64,000 nt of DNA from Pseudogymnoascus destructans (GCF_001641265.1 NW_020167536.1:558001-622000), one strand, 5' to 3'; positions 1 to 10,491 are shown, counted from the first letter of the stretch. The notes: generated by a model not told the origin, from the sequence alone. Numbers and translations: made by a program.

Positions 1-132
1 GTACTCTATTTGATTTTTAAAGCAATTAGTATTGTAGTTATTAAGATACTAAGAATTAGGTCAAAAGTGGGGGCTAAAACTCAATATCTTAATAACTACA
101 ATACTAATTGCTTTAAAAATCAAATAGAGTAC
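1..132. repeat. 48-bp perfect inverted repeat (hairpin) at the window edge
   Basis: Bases 1-48 and 85-132 are exact reverse complements, separated by a 36-base spacer. The sequence is AT-rich and does not code. The left arm starts at the first base of the window, so the true arm may be longer. It could be a small foldback or MITE-like element, or paired ends of a larger one. The stretch 133-266 after it holds no gene. At about 246-264 there is a short sequence nearly identical to the outer end of the first pogo element (cgttatacatg followed by a near match), suggesting another terminal remnant here. Confidence 0.9.
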
Positions 133-512
133 TTTAAATGCTTATAAAAGGCTAAGTACATATTTTTATAACTTATTATTAAAGGGTTGTTGAGATATTA
201 AGTTATGAAATTCGTGATTTAAGGTGTAAAATGGATTGGCCGGTTCGTTATACATGTACGTTATACTAATATGTTAATAGAGTATTAAGAGAGGAATTTA
301 ATAACGAATTACCTCTAACACAACAACAACTACAACAACAACAACAACAGCAACAAGAGAATGAAGAAGATAATCTATTAGATGACTTTGAAAGATCATT
401 ATATTCTCAAACTAACGTGCATGTATAACGAAAGTGCCAAACAAGCGAAAGTGCCAAAATCATGTGGTGACCAACCCCCCCAACTAAATGTTAAATTCCT
501 CCACAACAAAAC

Positions 513-3108
513 ATGCGCCATAAAAATGATGAAAGCAAATTAGTGCTAGCTATCCAAGCTATGCAAAGCGACCCAAATTTGCGCCTTCGAGTTGCAGCTA
601 GGATCTATTCCGTAGACCACCGCAAGCTACGTCACCGTTTACAAGGCATACCTTCACGACGCGATATCCAAGCCAACTTACAGAAATTAAGTAACCTAGA
701 GGAATCAGTTCTTGTTCAGTATATACTTGACTTAGCTGCTAAAGGGTTCCCTCCTCAGTTGTCTATTGTTGAAGATATGGCAAATCGACTACTTGCAACA
801 CGCGACGCGCCACACGTCGGGTCACGTTGGGCTTCAAACTTTGTTAAGCGCCATGTAGAGCTCCGGACACGCTTCCAGCGAAAATACGACTACCAGAGGG
901 CTAAGTGCGAAGATCCAGAAGTCATTCGTGGCTGGTTTGAGCTTGTATGGAACACAATTCTAAAGTATGGCATCAACAATGCAGATATCTACAACTTTGA
1001 TGAGACTGGGTTTATGATGGGCGTCATCTCAAGCGCAACGGTAGTAACGAGCTCAGATGGGCGGGCAAAGGCAAAAAAGGTGCAGCCTGGCAATCGGGAA
1101 TGGGTTACAGTAATCCAAGGCGTTAGTTCTCAAGGTTGGGCAGTGCCGCCATTTGTCATTGTGGCAGGTAAAAACCACCTTGCATCTTGGTATGAGAATA
1201 GCGGATTTCCAGCAGATTGGGTAATCGCTGTTACTGCAAATGGCTGGACTACAAACGAGAGAGGTTGGATTGGATTCAGCATTTTGAGAAGCACACAAAG
1301 CCCCGGAGTTGTAATGGTGGGTGCACCAGATGTGAGAATCTAGCCACCCAAGGAAGGGATGATTTTACTAAGACAACACACTGTCTTAGGAAACAGAGCC
1401 AAAGGGTTGTAGCTTAGACTATTCCACAACGCAGCAATCAGGTGTGTGATGTAGTGAAGTGGTTCAGACAAGTTGCAACAAATGTTGAGTCTGGGAACTC
1501 AGGGGTAAGTCAGAGGTTAACACCTCACTGACTTTTCAGAAACAAGGAGTAACAAGATGAATGCTTGGAAGCTTGTAAAAGACGTGGAAGTATGTGATAG
1601 TCGATTTACTGTATTGCCTGCTTGCCCTTTCTTAAGGAAAGGGCAATCCTATTTATGCCAAAGGAGTGTAGTTCTCTCATTTTCCATGACTTTCCATGAC
1701 TAACCAGGCTTGGTAAATGTATTAGAAATCAAGTGCGACCCACAACTAGCTTGCTAATCATGTAGTGAACGTAAGAGAATCCCATAGAACCATCTCTTGG
1801 GTTCCTAGCCTATAGGAAGTGAAAAGGAGGTCCAAGGTCAGAGTACCTATAGATAAATTATGTCATAACTTAACCAATCTTGTGGGTAACTAAGGAGCGA
1901 TGACGTGTAATGAATCATAGAGGGTTGTAGAAGCTTCTAGAGCTATCGTTCATGTTCCTAGGCCTCTAGTTGGTAGAGATATGCCATGTGGTAGTATTGG
2001 CCCACCCCCTTAAGGAGGAGATTTTCTTAATAACTTGTTCAATGAGTGTCCAAATGATATGCTGTGATGTATGTAGCATAAACAGATGTAGTAGAAGAGT
2101 TTGCAGCAATTGTTGAGTAGTATTGCTTCTGTTGTTGGTGTGATAAGCCAAGATATGTATGGTGACTTGTAGGTTTGAGGAGGAGATTTCTAAGTTTGCT
2201 CTTGAGTTTGATAGCAAACTGAGTGCAACGAATGTCAGTATGACAGGAGTGTTGGTGGTTATCGCTTGTTAGTCCTTGATGGTCATGAGAGCCACCACTC
2301 AGACAAGTTTGAGGAGTACTGCAAAGAACACAACATTATTACGCTTTGTATGCCTGCTCACTCTTCCCATATACTCCAACCACTTGATGTTGGCTGTTTT
2401 GGCCCATTAAAGAGAGCTTACGGTCGGCAAATTGAAGATATGATGCGGGCTCATATTATCCACATTACTAAGGATGACTTCTTTCCTGCCTTCCACGCTG
2501 CATTTAACATTGCAATGACAGAAAGCAATATTCAGGGAGGGTTCTGAGGTGCTGGGCTTCTTCCATTTAGCCCTGAGAGTGTAATATCTACACTTGACCT
2601 TAGGTTTAAGACGCCAACACCTCCAACCTCTCGCCCAAACACCGCTCAACCATGGGTTTCTTAGACACCAATAACCCAACTGAAGCTGTATCACAGTCTA
2701 CTTTCATTAAAAACTGAATTGCGCATCATCAAAATAGCTCTCCAACCTCAATCTATGCAGCTGTTGACCAGTTTACAAAGGGTGCATCGCAAATAATGCA
2801 TCAATTAGCATTGTTAAAAGCAGAGAACCAAAACCTGCGACAGGCAAATGAAGTGCTAAGCAAGCGCCGGAGAGCTAAAAAAAACACGACTACAGCAAGG
2901 AGGATCACTTAGTCAACAGGTAGCACAGGAGCTACAGGACGAGAGGGACGTTGTGCAGCAAGTAGAGCAAGAAATAAGGGCAAGTAGTGGTCGGAAGCCA
3001 AGGGAAGAAACCCATGCACATCGCTGTGGCAAGTGTGGTGAGACTGGACACAATGCGCGCACTTGTCAGATTGTAATAGACTGGTCTGACGAAGAGGACT
3101 CTGAGTAG
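513..3108 (+). pseudogene. pogo-type DDE transposase with zinc knuckle, broken
   Basis: An N-terminal CENP-B/HTH_psq-like DNA-binding region is followed by the DDE_1 core: FDETGFMMG (first Asp), LDGHESHH (second Asp) and PLDVGCF (third Asp). Near the C-terminus there is a CCHC zinc knuckle, RCGKCGETGHNARTC (C-X2-C-X4-H-X4-C). The gene is interrupted by a solo LTR and by frameshifts near 1264, 2668 and 2880. Stops lie at 2545-2547, 2662-2664 and 2715-2717. Compared with the two sister copies, each stop replaces an Arg (CGA) or Gln (CAG) codon, i.e. C to T changes. It cannot make an active enzyme as read. Confidence 0.9.
1310..2245. mobile_element. solo LTR, 936 bp, copy A
   Basis: It begins TGTAATGG and ends TATGACA, with the duplication GGAGT on both sides (1305-1309 and 2246-2250). 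A near-identical copy of the same length lies at 5369-6304. TG...CA ends with a 5-bp target duplication are the signature of an LTR retrotransposon. With no internal region present, this is a solo LTR left by recombination between two LTRs. The parent element is not in the window: its ends differ from the chromovirus LTR near 25 kb. No coding region is seen inside it. Confidence 0.93.
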
Positions 3109-5084
3109 TTTTAATTAATTTATATTGTTGTGGTGGATTTATCGCAATTCTTATGGGGTAGTCGCGATATTTTGGCACTTTCGCTTGTTTGGCACTTTCG
3201 TTATACATGCACGTTATAGAAGATGACTTTGAAACAGAAACTTCTATCTATTTCCAAGAACCTATTTCTCATTATAAGGTAAGCTATTAACCCTCTTTAA
3301 TAATTAACTTACTAATATTATATAGATTAATCCTTTCGACTATTGGAAAATAAATCAATCTCGATTTCCAATTCTAGCTACTATAGCTAGGCGCTATTTA
3401 CAAATCCCTGCTACTAGTGCTCCTATAGAGAGCTTTTTTAGTATAGGTAGCCTTATTATTTCAAAGATTAGAAATAGGCTTTCTAAAGACTTTTTTAGAG
3501 TAATAGCTTGTTTAAAGAGTTGGGATTTTATAAAGGAAGAAGAAGAGGATCTAGAAGAGGAATTTATAGCTAAATTAATACTTTAAGAAGTATTTAGATA
3601 GATTAATATATATTTGGTTTCCTTTTCTACTATACTAGATAATTACTTAGGCCACGTGATTCTAACATCATGTGATAATCATGAATAACGTGGTTTATCA
3701 GTACGTCGGACATATCAGTACCTCGGACACTTTTCCCGAATTTCCTACCCTCTAACTTCACAACGCGTTTTTTCCACCTTTTATTATGTCAGTGATTACC
3801 CAAGAAGCAAAAATCATTCTAGCTATTGAGGCTATCCGAACATCAAAAAATCTAAGTCGTCGGAAGGCTGCTAAGCTCTATAAAGTACCTCATTTTACAC
3901 TCTGCGACAGAATGAATGGCCGAACTACTGTCTACGAACGCCGGCCTGCAATGATGAAATTAACTATACTAGAAGAGGAGGTGGTTATTCGGAATATACT
4001 TGATATGGATTCAAGAGGATTTGCACCCCGGCTTGCTGGTGTAGAAGATATGGCAAATTTTATACTCGAATCGCGTGGAGGGAGGCGCGTCGGGAAGCTC
4101 TGGGCCCACCGATTTGTACAACGATGTCCAGAATTAAAGACGCGTTTTAATCGCGTTTACGACTTCCAAAGGGCCTTGTGCGAAGATCCTGAACTAATTG
4201 GCGCGTGGTTTCGACTAGTGGAAAATATGAGGGCAAAATATGGTGTTTTGGACTGCGACTTCTATAACTTTGACGAAACTGGGTTTATGATGGGTGTGAT
4301 TTGCCCTGCAATGGTTGTTACCCGTGCAGATCGACTTGGCAGAGGTAAGGCAGTTCAGCCAGGGAATCGGGAATGGGCTACAGCGATTGCTTGTATCAAC
4401 AGTGACGGCTGGAGTATTCCTCCATTTTTGGTAGTTAAAGGCAAGAATCATCTTGCAAATTGGTATACAGACGGCGGCCTTCCACACAACTGGGTTGTTA
4501 AACCGACAAGCAATGGATGGACAAACAATGAGACGGGTCTAAAATGGTTGAAACACTTCGACAAACATACTGCTGTTCGTGCAAGGGGTCCATATCGAAT
4601 GCTGGTGTTAGACGGGCACGAGAGTCATGAATCGGCCGAGTTCCAAGAGTACTGCAAGGCACACAACATTATAACTCTTGGACTACCTCCCCACTTGTCT
4701 CATTTAACTCAGCCACTTGATGTCGGGTGCTTTAGTGTGTTGAAGCGGGCATATGGTCGGCAGATTGAGACCTTCATTAAGGCTCATATCAACCACATTA
4801 CCAAGGTCGAGTTCTTTCTCGCCTTTAGAGCAGCATATCTGGAATCCATGACAGCCCAAAACGCCCAGTCCGGGTTCTGCGGCTGGCTTAGTGCCTTTCG
4901 ACCCGCAAGCAGTGCTTTCAAAGCTTGACGTGAGGTTACGGACTCCAACTCCCTCTAGACCCTCTACTGCCAACACCAACCCTTGGGTCTCCCAGACCCC
5001 TTCCAACCCAACTGAAGCTCTTTCACAAACAACCCTCATTCGAAATCGAATTGCCCGTCACCAAGGAAGCTCGCCAACTCCACT

Positions 5085-5247
5085 TGTTACGATATCAAGT
5101 GCGCTCGCTAAAGAGAATTCACTCCACAATAGCTGTATATAGATCGAGCCACTGCTCGAGTGCTCCTCTTCTCTTTCCTTTCTTCTCTAGATTGAGTTTA
5201 ATTCATAATACCCAACTGGCGCCCTATGCCTTGGTGAACCGTTGACA
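5085..5247. mobile_element. miniature solo LTR, 163 bp
   Basis: It starts TGTTACGA and ends GTTGACA, with the duplication CCACT at 5080-5084 and 5248-5252. Taking out the insert and one duplication rejoins the transposase frame exactly, which confirms the boundaries. The size and the TG/CA ends fit the solo LTR of a small LTR retrotransposon, perhaps Copia-type, though no internal region is present to classify it. The remaining weak alternative is a non-autonomous element with the same end structure. Confidence 0.85.
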
Positions 5248-5368
5248 CCACTCTTCGGGACAGTTATTGCATTGGCAAAGGGTACGGAGCGACTAGCACA
5301 TGAGAACACCCTTCTGTCTGCTGAGGTACGTACCCTTCGAGCAGCCAACGAAGCCCTTAGCAAACGCC

Positions 5369-6304
5369 TGTAATGGTGGGTGCACCAGATATGAGAATCT
5401 AGCCACCCAAGGAAGGGATGAATTTACTAAGACAACACACTGTCTTAGGAAACAGAGCCAAAGGGTTGTAGCTTAGACTATTCCACAACGCAGCAATCAG
5501 GTGTATGATGTGGTGAAGTGGTTTAGACAAGTTGCAACAAATGTTGAGTCTGAGAACTCAAGGGTAAGTCAGAGGTTAGCACCTCACTGACTTTTCAAAA
5601 ACAGAGAATAACAAGATCAATGCTTGGAAGCTTGGAAAAGACGTAGAAGTATGTGCTAGTCGATTTACTGTATTGCCTGCTTGCCCTTTCTTAAGGAAAG
5701 GGCAATCCTATTTATGCCAAAGGAGTGTAGTTCTCTCATTTTCCATGACTTTCCATGACTAACCAGGCTTGGTAAATGTATTAGAAATCAAGTGCGACCC
5801 ACAACTAGCTTGCTAATCATGTAGTGAACGTAAGAGAATCCCATAGAACCATCTCTTGGGTTCCTAGCCTATAGGAAGTGAAAAGGAGGTCCAAGGTCAG
5901 AGTACCTATAGATAAATTATGTCATAACTTAACCAATCTTGTGGGTAACTAAGGAGCGATGACGTGTAATGAATCATAGAGGGTTGTAGAAGCTTCTAGA
6001 GCTATCGTTCATGTTCCTAGGCCTCTAGTTGGTAGATATATGCCATGTGGTAGTATTGGCCCACCCCCTTAAGGAGGAGATTTTCTTAATAACTTGTTCA
6101 ATGAGTGTTCAAATGATATGCCGTGATGTATGTAGCATAAACAGATGTAGTAGAAGAGTTTGCAGCAATCGTTGAGTAGTATTGCTTCTGTTGTTGGTGT
6201 GATAAGCCAAGATATGTATGGTGACTTGTAGGTTTGAGGAGGAGATTTCTAAGTTTGCTCTTGAGTTTGATAGCAAACTGAGTGCAACGAATGTCAGTAT
6301 GACA
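5369..6304. mobile_element. solo LTR, 936 bp, copy B
   Basis: It has the same ends as the copy at 1310-2245 (TGTAATGG ... TATGACA) and exactly the same length. Its target duplication is different, ACGCC at 5364-5368 and 6305-6309. It is therefore an independent insertion, not a copy carried along when the host transposon duplicated. The two sequences differ at only a handful of positions by eye. Both lie in the sense strand of related transposase genes, in the same orientation. Confidence 0.93.
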
Positions 6305-6679
6305 ACGCCGCAGGGCTAAAAAGGCTCGTGTCCGTGAAGGAGGTGCACTTATAGTAGAGGATGCACAGGCTATTATCGCACAGAAGGATGTGGATGAGCA
6401 GGTACGATGCGACGTACGTGCGGTTGGGGGTAGTCGCAAGGAGGGGCAACCATCTAGGCGATGCTGTGGGATCTGTGGAAAAGCTGGTCATAATGCGCGA
6501 ACTTGTCAAGAAGCTATAGATATGTCTAGTTCATCTGATTCCGCTTAGTTATAGTTAATTTAATATGTTATGGTTGATTTATTGATATTCAAAGTAGAAT
6601 ACCAATGAAAAGTGTCCGAGGTACTGATATGTCCGACGTACTGATAAACCACGTTATTCATGATTATCAAAAACTCATA

Positions 6680-8541
6680 ACGTGGTTTACCACCAAACGG
6701 AATATCCCACCAAATGAAACACTTTCCGATAGCATCGCAACCTCAAACCCAATTACTCCACCACACCACAACAAAAAGATGCCTCAGAAAGCTAATGAAG
6801 GCCGAGTTTTACTAGCCATTCAAGCTACCAAATCACCCCACAAACTGTCCATCCGACGTGCTGCGCAGCTATATGAGGTCCCACATGTAACACTTACCCG
6901 TCGCATACACGGAAGCCAACCACGAGCTGGTAGACGCGACAAACAACGTCCATTGACCCCAATTGAGGAAGAGGAGCTCATACGATACGTACTTGACCTA
7001 GATTCGCGAGGATTTCCACCTCGAATTGAGGATGTACGAGATATAGCGAATCTCCTCCGTGCGACGCGTCGCGAACCCCCAGTTGGAAAAAACTAGCCCT
7101 ACCGCTTTGTACACAATGAACCAAAGCTTAAGACGCGTCTCTCTCGTGCGTACGACCTCCAGCGAGCCCTCTGCGAAGATCCTGATTGTATAAGAAAGTG
7201 GTTTGAGCTGGTAAAAAACATGCAGGCGAAGTACAGCATCCAGGATGCTGACTTCTACAACTTTGATGAGACGGGCTTTATGATGGGTGTTATCTGTGGG
7301 AATATGGTTGTTACGAGCTCAGATCGAAAAGGCCGAGCAAAGCAGCTTCAGTCTGGTAATCGGGAATGGGCAACAGCGATTGAATGTGTGAGTGCAGACG
7401 GCTTTGTAGTGCCTGCATACTTGATTGTACAAGGCAAGCATCACCTTGCGCCTTGGTACACAGAGTGCGGCCTTCCACCTACTTGGGCCATCAAGACCTC
7501 ACCAAATGGCTGGACCGACAATGATACAGGTCTAGACTGGATAAAACACTTTAATCAGCATACACGTGTACGAACACAAGGGGTCTGGCGGATGATTGTC
7601 CTAGATGGCCATGAGAGCCACCTATCTGCCCAGTTTGATATGTACTGCAAGGAGAACAACATTATTACGCTCTGTCTCCCTGCGCACTCCTCACATCTTA
7701 CCCAGCCTCTTGATGTTGGGTGTTTTAGTGTACTAAAGCGAATGTATGGTCGAGAACTTGAGGTCTTCATTAAGGCCTCTATTACCCATATCACTAAGAT
7801 TGAGTTCTTTATTGCATTCAAGGCTGCCCACGACCATACAATGACAACTGAAAATATCCTAGCTGGCTTTCGAGGTACTGGCCTAGTCCCGTACAACCCA
7901 GAAGCAGTTCTCTCAAAGCTTGATATCAAGTTACGGACGCCAACACCAACTGGATCCCCCCTACTAGAGGCTGACCCTTGGGTCCCTCAAACGCCACAAA
8001 CCCCAGCTGATGCAATTTTGCAGTCTAAGTTTGTACAGAATAGAATTGGAATTCATCAAGGAAGCTCCCCAACAACGATTTTTTCAGCTGTAAAGCAGCT
8101 GGTGAAGGGTACAGACCGCATTGCGCACCAAATGACCCTTATACAAGAGGAGGTCCGTACCCTTCGAAAGGCCAACACAGCACTTTTCAAAGCGTCGGAA
8201 AGCCAAGCGTACACGTGTCCAAGATGGAGGGTCACTTACTATAGAAGATGCTCAAAAACTGATCGCTGAAAAAGAGGATAAAGGGTTGAAACGACAGAAA
8301 AGGTCAAATGAGGAGGGTGCTGTAGAGGCTGGTCCATCGACTTCGCGGCGCTGTGGGAGGTGCGGCAAGACTGGGCATAATGTACGAACCTGTCAAGAGG
8401 TTGAAGAGATATTAGGAGAAGAGAATTCAATTGAGTGTAGTTAATTTTAATGTGTTAGGGTGGAGTAATTGGGTTTGAGGTTGCGATGCTATCGGAAAGT
8501 GTTTCATTTGGTGGGATGTTCCGTTTGGTGGTAAACCACGT
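6680..8541 (+). mobile_element. pogo/Fot-type DNA transposon, copy 3, with exact ends
   Basis: The element is 1862 bp. Its terminal inverted repeats are about 83 bp long (6680-6762 and 8459-8541) with one mismatch, and it is flanked by TA at 6678-6679 and 8542-8543. The outer ten bases, acgtggttta, are shared with copy 2, but the rest differs, so it is a related subfamily. The repeat has two near-copies of ccaccaaa. It is the only copy without a nested insertion and gives the original element size. It lies 23 bases from copy 2. Confidence 0.95.
6779..8444 (+). pseudogene. pogo-type DDE transposase, copy 3, two lesions
   Basis: Reading starts at ATG 6779. One in-frame stop at 7094-7096 replaces a Trp conserved in the sister copies (TGG to TAG). 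A one-base shift near 8192 moves the frame just before the tail; the tail then runs to 8444 with a CCHC knuckle (CGRCGKTGHNVRTC). Between these lesions the DDE core is complete: FDETGFMMG, LDGHESHL and PLDVGCF. About 555 residues would be expected. This is the least damaged copy, so the family was probably active recently. Confidence 0.9.
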
Positions 8542-9495
8542 TAATCATAATCATGAATATTCATGATTATGAATGATCATGCTTATGTAATATTTGACTA
8601 TTCGAATAGTCATGATTATTATGATTATTTGTGCTAACCCTGATCCAAAAGCGAGTTTCCCAGTGCACGCACGCATGTATGCACAGTTGACGCTCTCTCT
8701 CTAAGTTAGCCTTCGTTATTATGCAGCTAAGAGCCTCGAACCCTTCAAACTCCTCTTTGAACTTCTCCATAGCCGTAATATGGCGGCACAACGGCCACGC
8801 CAGTCCCAACCCTTTTTGCTGGCTCTTTTGGAACTCCCCCAAGTCCCTCCTCCTCCCCCATGATAATCCCACACGTGCCAAGAATCCCATCTATCCCCCT
8901 TAATATTTAATACATTAGTCTGTCTTTTATTCCCCAATCACCCCAATCCACAATTGCCCCAGGATAGCAGGACACTGGGGACAGACTATAGCAGGACCTG
9001 AGCGCATTCCGCACATTGAGAACTTAGCAAAGATTGCCATACCCTCATATTGGCGGACGTTGGGAACGGACCCCACAATGATGACCCCAAGTGCCCCGCA
9101 TCGCATCCTCCGTCGGCGTCACAAGTCAGTACACACTATGTTGAGACTGGTGTACGCCCAGGTACCGTTCTGACATGTGAGAGAGCCTCGGTGACGTTTT
9201 GGACCTGGGCATCGATCCCCTCGATAATAATGCGCGCGCCAATTGCGCAGGCCAAATGCGCAATGTTCTGCTTGTGGAAACTCTCTATCCTCTGTCCTCT
9301 CCTGCCGAAAACACCACTCATCATCGTACGTTTTACCCCTCCATCTCACCTCGCTCTTACCCTCGCAACTCATCCAGTTCTTATATTCTATTCTACCACG
9401 AGAAAAACTTCCATCTGCTCAAACATCGTACCCAAGCTCATTTTTATACCTAGAAATTCAAGACTTCCAGAAAGAATTAGAGCAATATACTCAAG
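8542..9495. other. intergenic, AT-rich palindromic stretch then promoter region
   Basis: Positions 8545-8625 hold several overlapping copies of catgattat in both orientations, including the palindrome gactattcgaatagtc. They resemble the DNA flanking copies 2 and 3. The rest has no convincing gene. A pyrimidine-rich tract near 9300-9420 probably belongs to the promoter of the gene starting at 9496. Confidence 0.5.
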
Positions 9496-10118
9496 ATGGC
9501 CGCTCCCGCTGAATACACGATTGCGAACTTGAACGGTCAATGGGTTCTGGTGCGCAACACCCCCCATCCCTCGCACCGATCGCACAGCTAACAACCACCC
9601 AGAACAAGGCCCTCTCCGACGAGACCGAGCCCGTCCTCTCTCTCCAGGGCGTCGGCTGGCTCATGCGCAAGGCCATCGGCCTTGCGACCATCACTCTCTC
9701 CATCTCCGAGAAGGTCGAGAACGGCGTCACCGTCATCGACATTGAGTCGACCGGCACCGGCGGCATCCAAGGCACCGCCGAGCACCGCGTGCTGGACTGG
9801 ATCGAACACGCGCACGAGGACCACGTCTTCGGCTCGCTGACGAGCCAGACCAAGTGGCTCGACAACAAGGGCGCTGACTGGGATGCCCTGGACTCGTTCC
9901 AGAAGGAGGGATGGCTCGATGAGAGGGTTGGCCCCAATGGCGAGCCGCACGTCGTGACTACTGCCGTCAACAAGTCGAATGGCTGGACTGCTACCCAGGT
10001 CTGGGGGTTCACGGAGCTCAATGGCGTCAGGTACTACACCAGGAAGGTGGTCATCACCAAGGGGAGCGAGGTGTTGAAGATCAGGATCTTCTACGACTTT
10101 GTTGGACCAAAGGCCTAG
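9496..10118 (+). CDS. lipocalin-like small conserved fungal protein
   Basis: There are two exons, 9496-9549 and 9603-10118, with an intron of 53 bp (gtgcgc...cccag). The product is 189 residues. It opens with MAAPAEYTIANLNGQWVL, and NLNGQWVL resembles the start of lipocalin/fatty-acid-binding folds. The remainder (GVGWLMRKAIGLATITL, then an SSxTGGI-like turn) matches my memory of a widespread uncharacterised ascomycete family. No signal peptide or membrane segment is seen, so it is probably cytosolic. The lipocalin fold is an inference from the motif and from predicted alternating strands, and no ligand can be named. Confidence 0.75.
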
Positions 10119-10153
10119 ATGGGCGCTGGACGCCAGGGTTGATGGAGTAGGGT

Positions 10154-10233
10154 GGACAGACGGACAGACGGACAGACGGACAGACGGACAGACGGACAGA
10201 CGGACAGACGGACAGACGGACAGACGGACAGAC
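10154..10233. repeat. 8-bp minisatellite, 10 perfect copies
   Basis: The unit ggacagac is repeated exactly ten times over 80 bp. It begins 35 bases after the stop codon of the preceding gene, so it lies in that gene's 3' UTR or just beyond. No sequence variation between units is seen. The rest of 10119-10491 holds nothing else recognisable. Confidence 0.97.
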
Positions 10234-10491
10234 TGCACATATGGATTGGGCGAGTCATTACTAGCGGATTACCCTAGAAACCGTGTGGGTTAGAGGATAT
10301 AACTAGAAACCATCCAGAATACCCAAGTACCTCTTGGGGTCACGTAGTGGACATCTCTTTGAGATTCAATCGACAGTGACAGGCTTCAATGACGCCATCT
10401 GGCAACAAATCGTAGAGACCACAGAATTCGGTTTATAAACGCCCCATAATAGCTCGCAATAAATACAGAACGCGGCACGCCCCCCCACCCT

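Larger units (their letters stand above)
415..3214 (+). mobile_element. pogo/Fot-type DNA transposon, copy 1, with exact ends
   Basis: The element is 2800 bp. It has 46-bp perfect terminal inverted repeats at 415-460 and 3169-3214 and is flanked by TA at 413-414 and 3215-3216, the Tc1/mariner target duplication. The terminal repeat contains two direct copies of gaaagtgccaaa, a likely pair of transposase binding sites. It carries one transposase gene (broken) and a solo LTR at 1310-2245. Before the LTR inserted it was about 1.86 kb. It sits inside a hAT gene, giving three nested layers: hAT, then pogo, then LTR. Confidence 0.95.
267..3586 (+). pseudogene. hAT transposase, C-terminal part, split by a pogo element
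   Basis: The coding pieces are about 267-414 and 3215-3586. The second piece contains an intron at 3279-3325 with a gtaag donor and tatag acceptor. The first piece is Gln-rich and acidic. The second carries the hAT dimerisation (Dimer_Tnp_hAT) signature, including IPATSAPIES and CLKSW, and ends at a TAA. A 2.8-kb DNA transposon sits between them at a TA duplication; without that insertion the reading frame runs straight through. The hAT gene was therefore open at the time of insertion. The N-terminal part, with the BED finger and catalytic core, is not visible and may lie left of the window or be lost. Confidence 0.8.
3786..6548 (+). pseudogene. pogo-type DDE transposase, copy 2, broken
   Basis: The ATG at 3786 opens 380 codons covering the HTH region and the whole DDE core: FDETGFMMG, LDGHESHE and PLDVGCF. 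A single frameshift near 4880 then ends the frame. The next frame continues the conserved tail (SKLDVRLRTPTP...), is cut by a 163-bp solo LTR, resumes, and is cut again by a 936-bp solo LTR. The C-terminus after the second LTR carries a CCHC knuckle (CCGICGKAGHNARTC) and stops at 6548. The catalytic core is the best preserved of the three copies. No premature stop is seen before 4880. Confidence 0.9.
3688..6654 (+). mobile_element. pogo/Fot-type DNA transposon, copy 2, with exact ends
   Basis: The element is 2967 bp. It has 48-bp perfect terminal inverted repeats at 3688-3735 and 6607-6654 and is flanked by TA at 3686-3687 and 6655-6656. The repeat begins acgtggttta and contains two tandem near-copies of cagtacgtcggaca. 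Two solo LTRs of different families are nested inside, at 5085-5247 and 5369-6304; without them the element is about 1.86 kb. It landed at the centre of a short palindrome (gataatcatgaa, TA, ttcatgattatc). Confidence 0.95.

Noticed and set aside
9050..9532. Rightward frame of about 160 residues before the lipocalin-like gene
   Set aside because: It overlaps the true start of that gene in another frame and looks like 5' UTR and promoter sequence.
10154..10233. CRISPR-like array
   Set aside because: The repeats are contiguous with no spacers, and this is a fungal nucleus.
9588..10238. Long leftward frame opposite the lipocalin-like gene
   Set aside because: It is an antisense shadow of a GC-rich coding region and starts inside the minisatellite.
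10099..10293. Open frames of TDRRTDGQ type over the 8-bp minisatellite, on both strands
   Set aside because: A repeat of 8 bp is open in several frames by chance. The frames have no conserved part outside the repeat. The capping-protein and lipocalin-like genes explain the coding signal nearby.
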